A DNA stretch of 64,000 bases from contig CM114274.1 of NCBI GenBank assembly GCA_050084515.1, positions 22,754,001 through 22,818,000 of the forward strand. Direction: 5' to 3'. The translations under genes were made by a program, and so were the position numbers. The notes under the pieces are model-generated. The model saw only the letters and a program-made list of their open reading frames with translations, was not told the origin of the DNA and searched no databases. Numbering within the stretch: position 1 is the first letter of the stretch; each line of letters starts with the position of its first letter. This document shows positions 54,906-64,000 of the stretch, one piece after another. The DNA is from Blasia pusilla. Lineage: Eukaryota > Marchantiophyta > Marchantiopsida > Blasiales.

Positions 54906-57900
54906 TCAGCACACCTGCCCCAACAGTGTGTTGATCTCTCCAATTACATTGACCTTCCGGCCATCATACTGTTTAGACAGAGTTTTCTCAACAAGTTGCT
55001 TGACTGATAACGTTTTGTCCAAAAGTTGTTCCTGCTCACATTCCCAGAGAAACAAGGAGATCAAATTGGCATGTTTACAATGCCCACCTTGCACAGTTTC
55101 TGTTAAGGGCTGGCCACTAAGATTGGGGTTGCCCTTAATCGTGTTTGCCCCGTGTAATCATAGAGCTTATTGTTGCATCTCCAAAATGACTCCAGGTATG
55201 TTCAAAATTACATGGACAAGGTTGTGACATACAACATGGATAAGCAATGCCTCAAACTTGAGACATTGCTCATCCACTTCTTTCTGAGCACTTTCCATTG
55301 CTTGAAAATGTGCCTTAATTTATTACAAATGTATACCACAGGTCCAACAAAATGCAGATTTTTCACCTGCTTGGGCCAAAGCATAGTCAATGTGTTGCGG
55401 GATTCAACTCGCTTGCTGCCAAGGTCTTGCATGCTTTGTTGCAGCTTCGACTCATTTTGCTTCTTTTGCAGCAAAGACCTTTCCAACCTGTCAAGGTGCC
55501 TAGAACCACCAGTGACACATATGCCGCGCCAGTATTTAAGATCTTTAGTTCATGAATGTATTCTTCTCTGTAGAATCCAGTCCTTTCCTCATTAACAGAA
55601 GGAACCATTGTCCTGATCGCATTTGATTCAACTGATATAACTGAAGATCCTGGTGTTTACTGATTTGTAAATGAGACAGTCATACCTTAAGGAGATCGAG
55701 ATGAGTATCAGCTCACGAGTTTTCTGATTAGTGAGCAGGTTGAGAGCTTGAGTAACACTAGATACCATTGTTTGTAAGGATTCAGAACCATGCTGTGGAA
55801 GTGCAGAGGGAGCCACTGCTTGGACTTGATTTTGTAAAGCTGATGTTTCTTCACTTTCAATCTCCTCCAGTCTTTGCTTAAGAAAAGCCTTGAGCTGTTC
55901 CAAAAGAACCAGTATATAGTCAGAAGGAGAAATTGACTCTACTTCTATAATTTTTTCTGGCAAATGCATATGGACATACTCACTGCCATTATTGAATTCA
56001 TACTTATATAGTACTTCTCTAGATATAGTTCATGAAAGGAAAGACTAGTAGAAAGGAACCCTTTAAACACAGTACCCACTACTCAATCTGATTCTATTCA
56101 GAACGCATAAAAGTTTTCTTCTGAAAAGGCATACCTCAAAAAGATCATCAAGAAGTCTGTTCCTGTAATCAGTCTCTACAAGGCAGGTCATTTGGCCAAT
56201 TGCTCCAGCTCCCATCTCCACCAAAACACCTTCACTTGGAGAATTTTTTTCATTCGCTGATTCCTCTTCTGCAGAAGAAATTGGACCATGTTCTTCCACA
56301 TCAATATCCCAATTGATCTCTGTAGACTCCCCCACAGAGACCTCAAAATCCCAACAAATTTCAGGGGCTGGTTGCATATCCTCCACTACTGCCTCTGTAG
56401 TCAATTGTTCAGATATCTCTGGTCCCTTCCCATTGCTTCCTTTCTCTTCAGAATTTGCCCCATCTGCTTGGGGAACCTCCTGATTCTCAACTTCAAACTC
56501 AAGGGTGCCAATGTCCCAATCAATGTCAATTGGGAAGCTTGCTTCATCACCCCCTGTCTCATGGTTTCCCCAGTCAATTTCCCCAGTAGTTTCCATGTCA
56601 GGTTGACTCACAGATTCAAGCTTTTTTCCATCAGAGAGACCTTGACACGCAAAAACCTTTGGGTTCAGGTCCACCATGGCATGAACATTAGGAGGATTGT
56701 CTCGGAGCTCCGTCAAAGTTGGAAGTAAAAGCCTGATCTCATCCTGTAGCCAAAATCGTGAATTTCAGTCTGTTAATAGTGTCAAAAAGCTCTCTGCTCC
56801 TGTTTTTCAGTTTCTCCAAATATAATCCCCAACCACATGTGTTGCACGAGAAGCAATCTACAAACAGGTTACAAAAGTAAAAGGATTTATTGGAGACATG
56901 GCAATTACCTTTTGAACTACACCTTGTTCCCCATGTGCATATCCAACAAACGTCACATAGTACTCCAACGCACGACCTACCATACAAGTACAGAGTGCCT
57001 CCACGACATCTGCAAAGATACTAGGAAGCCCATCCCCCAAAGCCAGTAATTCTGCTCTGATATTGACACCCTGCCATATGACAGAATCAAAGAATGGTTT
57101 AAGTAAACTGTGTGGGAAAACTATAAGTTGATTGGGACTGCAGAATGCAATTAGATTTGACATCTCATGACTCCAGAGATAATTGCAAATTCCTATGGTC
57201 AAAATTGAGAGCAGACATCTCCTTACAGGCTCACTAGCTAGAGGTGCAAAGCAATAGTGTATTCAACAAGATAAAAGTCCCCACTCTTCCTACAAGACAT
57301 TGAATCTCCGATCAGACGGCTCATTCACATTGCAAGACTGAACGGTGCCTCATCTATCGCTATCCAATGCTGGCTCCTGGTTTGAGAGTTCTCAACAGAT
57401 CTGGATGCCCTACAATTGCAAGTGTTTCAGACAGCAGTAACAGATCATGAACCTTTTACAATTATTCCATTTACTCCAAGACTTCCACCAGATTCACTAT
57501 GATCTGCTCCCATTTGGAGCAACCAAGGTGAAATATGGGTATAATCTCCATGAAAACTCACTCAAGAGTTGCGCAGACAACTTACACAAATCCCAAGCTC
57601 CTCGCAAGCTTGTTGATACTTGACGGCAGATTGAGCAGCATTTCGCTTGACTTCAGCCTCTTTACGCTCTGAGTCAATCAGTTGCTGCTGCAATTTGACT
57701 ATCTGCTTCTTTATGTAGGGACTTTGAGTTGGATCAAACAGGAACAAAACATTATTACTAATAATGCCTATCCAAGGAGACCCAATGAACCAGTACCAGG
57801 AAAAACATGTAAGAATGTACTAAGTCAAATTCTGTGGAACACATTTTCAACATCGACCTATAAGTTGAGAGAAGAGTCAGGAGGAGAGTGTAGCCTTACA

Positions 57901-59582
57901 TCTCATAGGTGACGTTTTGAACCATTATCTGTGCTGCTTCTCCAAGATATATCACATCTTTTTCATAGGCCGACACAATGGCATCCCAGTCACCCTGCAT
58001 CAATACATCTGAATCATTATTTCTTACACCAGCTCATCTGACGGGAGAAGATAAGAGGTAGAAGTTCAAGTTCAACTGAAGCTAATTTCATAGACCGAGT
58101 TCTTAAAACTTACAGCTTTTCCAGCAGGCCTCCCAAATAAATTTCGAGACTCAGGCAGTGCAGAGAGTAAAATGTCTCTGATGCGTTTAGCTTCTAAATA
58201 CCCTGTTCCTGCACCAGTTCAATAAAAGGGATGGAGAAAACTGAAACCTATCTTAATTCAAGTTACTGACGTCATCAGATTTGGTAGGCTAATTGACTGG
58301 AAATCATATCACCAAACTACTCTGGTCAATTCATGATGGACCTCCTCAGAGTATGGATATCGCCCTGGGGAATAGTCATATTTCTTAATAAAACACCATA
58401 TTCGAAATATACTAGTATGATTTGAATATACATGCGGTATTATGGTTCCACTTTGTGTTGAACTTGTATCTATAAGAGGCATTTTCTTGCTGTCCGAGTG
58501 CTCTACGTCCCTTTAACAAACATCTTCTTGTTACCCAACCAAGGGCAATGTATCAAACATTGGAGGTGGTGGACAAATCAAGAAGATGTCATCTTTTAAT
58601 GACCTAATCTAGATTTTCTTTATGTGGCACCACGGATCCTGTTGAGACTCTCTCGGGCAAGCTCAAAGCGCTGACAGAATACATTGGCAAAAGGCTAAGT
58701 TTACACAGGTACGTTGCCTTAGTGAGATCTGAAGAAGCATCTCTCCCTACAGCCGAAGATCGTGATGACTGCGATATACATTGGATGTAATCGTGGGTCT
58801 ATGTAATTCTCTGGAGTAAGACATACCAGATTCATGCAGTTCCTCTTTTGAGCTGGATTTGATCCTATGCGATCTTAGAAACCCACGATTGCCAGATAAT
58901 CCCGTTCTCGCTTCTAAGACCAGATGATGACATGTATGCACGAAAAGGACAGTCAAAGACGGAAAATCAACGAATCTCGAACATGAGAAGAAGAAGAAAG
59001 AGTGCCTTACCGTCTGGCGTTAGAGTGTGGAACCAGGGATCTACACTCCGTGGCAAAGTGGCGACAGCCGATGCCACACGGGAATGGATGCTGGCCAACT
59101 TCTTCCGCCAGTCCGGGGGAACCTTCTTGCGATCCACTAGCCAATCTGACCAAAATCCACTCCATTATCCGCATCCCATTCCATTATCATCATCGACCAA
59201 GACCGTAAAATTTCAGATTAACGAAGCACTTTCCACCTATCTCCACAGAAATTAAAGTTCCCATGGTAACAAGGAAAAAGAATCACGCATCTGGATAACC
59301 AAAGAAAATTTAAATCGCAGTGCGCAACGCTTGGCAAAAAACTCATGATTGCCACCACAAGAGCAAACTTACACAACATAATGAGACGATCGTCACGACA
59401 TTCACATCATTCAACTTTCCATCCCTTAAATCCTGCAGTGAATATATCAAAGTTAAGGTCCACTCGTATCTTGACCGCATCCATCAGAATTTCTTGAACT
59501 AGAGATTATAATCACCTGTAAGCTTCGAAAACGAGATATCGATCGGAAGCGAATGCGAGGGATCTGCAACCGAGTCTTGCAT
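54906..59582 (-). CDS. CDK5RAP3: CDK5RAP3/C53-like protein, UFMylation complex and ER-phagy receptor (10 exons)
   Basis: Exons (minus): 59582-59516, 59145-59011, 58208-58114, 57994-57900, 57721-57586, 57070-56909, 56743-56135, 55894-55686, 55499-55367, 55031-54906. All introns are GT..AG and phases agree, giving 588 residues (the Arabidopsis homologue is about 550). Family landmarks: [20 protein letters not shown] at the start, [34 protein letters not shown] coiled coil, an acidic disordered part (about 280-400), [37 protein letters not shown], and [19 protein letters not shown] at the end. In animals and plants C53 binds UFL1-DDRGK1 at the ER and recruits ATG8 and UFM1 to stalled-ribosome ER-phagy. 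The disordered part has four IDWD-like motifs. An in-frame ATG at 59651 would add 23 residues; family alignment favours 59582. Confidence 0.95.
58209..59010 (-). other. intron 2 of the C53 gene (802 bp)
   Basis: The longest intron of the gene, with GTAAGG donor and TGCAG acceptor. I see no transposon or RNA gene inside. Small frames within it are chance. Confidence 0.85.
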
Positions 59583-61319
59583 GGTGCTAAAAAGTGGTGG
59601 CAATTCACCCCAATTCGTACTCAGTTCAGGTCGGGAGAGTTCTACATTCATAAGCTTCTCTCCAAGGAGCAAATGGAATTGCTTTATTTTGACGTGATCG
59701 ACAAACCGGTCGAAGGACAAACCAAATGACAAGGTGTGGCAATTAACGAGGCTTCTCGCATATTTCGTTTAGGGTTCCGGTTAGGATATCTATGATGGGA
59801 GAGTGCCTTCTCCCGGCATACCACTCCACATTTACCATACCTGCCAATTTTGGCCACTTACTTAAATTCTATTTTTTCACCGTAGCCGTGGACCAGGGTT
59901 TCGAGTCGGCTTCCATTTAAGCATTTGAGACCCTAGTGAAAACCGTTAAGTTCCTCTTAAACGTTGATGAACGATTTTTACAAGGAGGTTTGCTAATGAC
60001 TGTTGCAGTTCTAGAAGGGCTACGAGGGGTTTGAGGACTGCATAGTATTTATTGCATGCAAAATTGAATACATCTCGTGGTATTCTTTCACTTTCTCTAC
60101 TTTCCAAACATGAATCATTGGCGAGTAATTTTTGAACTTTATTTAGCTTCCATGAGCTTACAAATGTAGATGCTCTTTCGTATTGTTTGTTGTATCTGAA
60201 TTGTATCTAAAGTAATCCATCACAATGAGTAGACTTCTGCTTTCAAACGAATCTGACGCGTGTGTCTCAAGGTTTACTAGGAGATCCACAAGTGCTGCAT
60301 TCTACCGAGGTCTGAGTAGCAGCAACAGTTTTGAGCTCCAAGCATCCAATAGCAGCTCTCGCGATGCATTTCAATAGGCTCTCCTGTGTAGCAAAGATGA
60401 AGTGACAAACGGATCCACTTTGTCACTTCATCCCTGGTATACTGCCTGGTCGGCTCCCATCGCATCTCTTCAACGCGAGTTCAATCTGAGGCGGCTACCA
60501 AGTCCGCTCCCACCGCATCTGTGCAAATAAGGCGAGTGAGAATGCGAGTCAAGTACTGTAAAGGAAACCATGGCGACTAGAATAACAGCAAAGAAATCGA
60601 CCTAAGAAAAGGGGAAGAGTATCTCCATAGTCGTATCGTCACACAAGCATTATGGTGTAAAGGCGCCAGATGCAAAGCTTTTAGAGAGCTTCCCTTTGTC
60701 TCCAATGTCTCAAGAGGATTCATCCGCTTAAGTGCTTGGAGAAAGTCGCATATGGACCTTTGCCCTCCTTGGGATACTAAATACAATCCCTCGGATGCTG
60801 TAGACTTCGGGGATGCGAGGAGGGATTCTCTTCCAATTGGAGGAGAAGCTCCAGGATCAGACAGAGGTTACTTCCCAAGGCCTATCGAGGGCTACAACAA
60901 GACCAAGGATGTCATAATAGAACCCCAAGGGTCCCCACAGTACCAACGCAAGAGACTCAACAAAAAAAGAGAAAAAGGGTGAAGCCTCATCTACAAAGAA
61001 ACCACTAAGAACTCCTGTACATCCATCCAAAGTTCAATCCCCAGTCTCCAGGGGTTTGGTGGCCAAGCCAAACCCACATGCAGCTAAGGTGATCCGAAAA
61101 ATGCCCAAGCATGAAGGTGTGGTAGTCAATGTGCAGATAGTTTTGTGACCTCTGACTATTAACTATAGGAGCGTGAGCTTCTCTAGGCTACACAATGTAA
61201 GAGAGACTTGCATAATAAAATGTAAGTGCGGAAATCCTATCATGGACTACGAAGCATGTGTTTAAAATTCGTGTCTTTAAGTACTCAACTTGAGTACTTC
61301 GATTTCTTTACAGACCCTA
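59583..61319. other. upstream region of the C53 gene and unassigned DNA
   Basis: The C53 promoter should lie in the first few hundred bases. I do not see an unambiguous TATA box. A plus-strand frame at 60752-60982 (MDLCPPWDTKYNPSDAVDFG..., basic end RKRLNKKREK) has no recognised family. The interval 60270-60560 contains a local repeat (CCG/CTCCCATCGCATCTCTTCAACGCGAG.. / CCGCTCCCACCGCATCTGTGCAAATAAGGCGAG). Confidence 0.4.
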
Positions 61320-61322
61320 AAT

Positions 61323-61501
61323 AAATGCTAAATGGTAAATAGATCAAGCCTGTGGGACCAAAATGGTCAAAAGGCTAAAAAATATTTTACAAATAATACA
61401 ATAATTCGGAAAAAGACCCTAAAGGCCTTCTCCTAGTTAATGCCTAGAGCACTTGAGCGATGAATAATGATATCCTTAATATAAAAACCTAAATCATAAG
61501 G
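61323..61501 (-). mobile_element. LINE 3' end fragment, about 180 bp
   Basis: Starts with GCTAAATGGTAAAT and has the 3' block (GCCTGTGGGACC) and the last ORF2 codons up to ACCTAAATCATAAGGC, where it ends. A short tandem-like AAGGCTATA junction (61499-61517) separates it from the next tail. Confidence 0.9.
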
Positions 61502-61519
61502 CTATAGAAATATAAGGCT

Positions 61520-62231
61520 ATAAATGGTAAATGGTAAATAGATCAAGCCCGTAGGATCCAAAGGGTCAAAAGTTTGAAAAACACATTACAAGTCATTCAT
61601 TTACTAACCCGGAAAAATATCCTAAAGACCTTCTCCTAGCTACTGTCTAGAGCACTTTAACGATGAATAATGACATCCCTAATACAAAAACCTAAATCAT
61701 AAGGCACTAGCTGTAGTAAAAATAAAAATTCTCCACATCTAGGGCCCCAAACTTGGATCCCATATAAGACCATCGACAACACTAAGCTCCTAAATAAGAA
61801 CTTCCTAAGACCCCAAGACACAAGATGAGCTCCTCTACACCGATTTAAAAATGAATTTAGAGCTTTGTAACCATCTTCTACTCTCCTTTGCACGCAATGT
61901 GCCCAACTATAGTCATGAGAGAAATCAATACATAGATATTTGTAATTCTTCACTTGTTCTAATTGTAGACCTTTATAAAAGAACGATATCTTGGATCTAG
62001 TACCCATTATAATGATTTTAGACTTCTCCATATTGATCTCCATCTGATTCTGGGTACAAAAACTTGCCAAAGTGTCGAGGTGTTTTTGTAAACTAATCCC
62101 ATCACGTGCTAGTAATATAATATCATCTAGATACAATAGAGCTTTGAGGACAAAGTCCCTAAGCTTGGCACCTTCACTATCACATTCCTCCGACCAGTTT
62201 TCGATATCATCTATGAAAACTCCAAATAGAG
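61520..62231 (-). mobile_element. internally deleted LINE fragment with altered RT active site
   Basis: Minus strand: RT palm from TLFGVFIDDIENWSEECDSE (62225) with YLDDIILLARDG, where the usual YADD is YLDD (62133), to VLYGIQVWGPRC (61745). It then jumps to the last ORF2 codons (61740) and the tail at 61520. About 770 bp of C-terminal sequence is deleted. At its upstream end (62231) it meets the tail of the next LINE. Confidence 0.88.
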
Positions 62232-64000
62232 TAAATGGTATGGTAAATAGATCAAGCCCGTGGGACCCAAAGGGTCAAAAGACTGAAAAAAACATTATAA
62301 GTCATTCATTCACTAACCCAGAAAAAGATCCTTAAGACCTTCTCTTAGCTACAGCCTAGAGCACTTGTGCGATGAACAATGACGTCCCTAATATAACAAC
62401 CTAAATCATAAGGCACTAGCTGTAGTAAAGAATATAAATTCTCCACATCTATTTTATGAGCTAGTCTAATCTCTTCATACCTTGGATATGTAACAAGCAC
62501 ATGCTCTTCATCCTCAATATTTCCTCCGTCACGTAACTTACAAATTTGTTCATTTCTATCAATATTAAACCATCGTCCTTCCTCAATTCCTAGCCTATGA
62601 GATCCAGTGCTATGTCGTGTGATAATATGACGTAAGAACGTGGAGATCTCCGCAAGTAGGTATCCTTCTTCACAATTTATAAGCATAGGATTAACATGAA
62701 GTTGATAAAACTCCATTTTGGTGTCCGAGCTGCTCCAAATAATGTTGAGAAATTGCTATTGTAGATGCTCGCGGAGTGCCATCGGTTTCAAGTCCCAATC
62801 GTGTTCCGCCATATTCCACTTTGAAGACCAAGTCACCACATCCGCCATCCACTCTATGGAACGTGTGGCTCGCAAAGCTTGATGAGGGAGGCGAGAAACA
62901 TCAAGAGATCTCACCCTTGCGATGTAAGTTATGGTCAAGTAAAGAGCTTCAGCCTCTAGAGGAAGACAACATGTTTCTGCAAGTAGAATAGCATACGGAG
63001 TTTGGTTTCTTACACCCAATTCTTCTTGTAGAAAGATCTTTTGCACCTTCTCCAGACTCTCCCAACTTGTCTTCTTACAACTAGGCCCCCAAACTTGAGT
63101 CCATATAAGACAACCGGCAACACTAAGCTCCTAAATAAGACTTTCCTAAGATCCCAAGACACAAGATGAACTCTTCTACACCGGTTTAAAAATGAATATA
63201 GAGCTTTGTGACCAGCTTCTACTCTCTTTTGCATGCAAAGTGCCCAACTCTAGTCACGAGAGAAATTGATGCCTAGATATTTATAACTCTTCACTTATTC
63301 TAATTGTAGACCTTTGTAAAAGAACGAGAACTTGGATCTAGTACTATATAATGACTTTAGACTTGTCCATATTAACCTCCATTTGATTCTGGGTACAAAA
63401 CCTTGCCAAAGTGTCGAGGTGCTTTTGTAAACTAATGCCATCACGTGCTAGTAATATGATATCATCTGCATACAATAGAGCTTTGATGATGAAAAAGTCT
63501 CCAAGCTCGACACCTTCACTATCATATTCCTCCAACCACCTTTCGATATCATCTATGAAAACTCCAAAAAGTGTAGGGGAGAGAGGGCAACCTTGAATGA
63601 CTCCGATGGTACTCAAGATCTCTTGAGTTTGTGAACCTTTGATCTTGGCCTGAACGGAATGATATAACGTGGCCACGGATGCTAGGAGATTTGGTGGTAC
63701 TCCAATGGCTTGCAGCCTTTCCCATAAGAGCTTACGAGGTGCAGTATCAAAAGCTTTCTTGAAATCGATGAAGCCGCAAAACAAAGCTTTTCCATTGCCC
63801 TTAGATTTCTCCCATAAAACACGCAAGGCCAAGATATGGTCGATGATGTTGTATGTTGGACGAAAACAAGCTTGGACCCTCTCTTTTGGAAAGTCTCTGT
63901 CCATGTGCTCAACTTTGACTCCACCAATTTCCCAAACAACTTGGCAAAAACACTACCCATCATGATAATGCGATAGTTTGTTACCAAGTCCTTCCTTCCT
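62232..64000 (-). mobile_element. LINE copy running off the window
   Basis: Minus strand: RT from the fingers (KLFGKLVESKLSTWTETFQK, near 63950) with a 186-codon open frame 63904-63344 containing FCGFIDFKKAFDTAPRKLLW, QGCPLSPTLFGVFIDDIERW and YADDIILLARDG. Then come the thumb (63234-63010), the C-terminal domain 63046-62756 and 62716-62345 with ICKLRDGGNIEDEEHVLVTY (first zinc pair partly lost: Cys to Arg, and the last Cys to Tyr), the 3' block, and the tail at 62232. Three frameshifts separate the frames. The 5' part lies outside the window. Confidence 0.92.

Noticed and set aside
56288-56728. 146-codon plus frame
   Set aside because: It is a shadow of C53 exon 7 on the opposite strand.
58932-59255. 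107-codon plus frame
   Set aside because: It lies antisense to exon 2 of the C53 gene, which is confirmed by splice sites and family alignment.
1-64000. tRNA, rRNA or snRNA genes
   Set aside because: I scanned for typical tRNA A/B boxes and rRNA/snRNA landmarks by eye and saw no convincing candidate. A covariance-model scan would be decisive.

Overview
This is nuclear DNA from a land plant. It is dominated by nested, decaying retrotransposons with one intact host gene. The host gene is a ten-exon CDK5RAP3/C53 homologue (minus strand, 54906-59582). All nine of its introns have GT..AG borders, and the predicted 588-residue product follows the plant family from end to end. The window gives no decisive clue to the species. 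A non-flowering plant is only a guess, from the unusual transposons.

Layout. 1-7.8 kb: pieces of a L1-like LINE in both orientations, one carrying a 1331-bp solo LTR. 7.8-11.2 kb: single-copy-looking DNA with no recognised gene. 11.2-15.6 kb: a broken multi-exon gene that resembles a beta-class DNA amino-methyltransferase; its non-coding parts hold about 20 copies of a 27-29 bp palindrome. 16-19 kb: a (GA)n tract and a CpG-rich block. 19.0-28.5 kb: a Ty3/gypsy-type element whose Pol region contains a DNMT3/DRM-like cytosine methyltransferase between protease and reverse transcriptase, and which ends in a PHD finger after the integrase. 28.5-36.6 kb: a second, more decayed relic of the same gypsy family, cut off just before the methyltransferase and interrupted by a 2.4-kb unknown insertion and a LINE. 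34.3-52.5 kb: a pile-up of LINE copies, including two nearly full-length ones, with short gypsy and copia scraps between them. 52.5-53.8 kb: an AT-rich unidentified relic. 54.9-59.6 kb: the C53 gene. 61.3-64 kb: three more minus-strand LINE pieces, the last running off the window.

The LINE family can be reconstructed by comparing copies: tandem ~175-bp 5' UTR monomers; ORF1 (coiled coil plus an L1-ORF1-like nucleic-acid-binding region); ORF2 with APE endonuclease, reverse transcriptase (YADD) and a CX2CX9HX4C C-terminus; and a 3' end with a conserved ~60-bp block and a TTTACCA heptamer tail instead of poly(A).

The most unusual system is the gypsy element carrying both a cytosine methyltransferase (chromatin writer) and a PHD finger (chromatin reader). 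Protease, methyltransferase, RT, RNase H and PHD segments lie largely in one reading frame, broken only by point stops and a few frameshifts. This suggests that the ancestral element encoded them as one polyprotein. This copy is dead.
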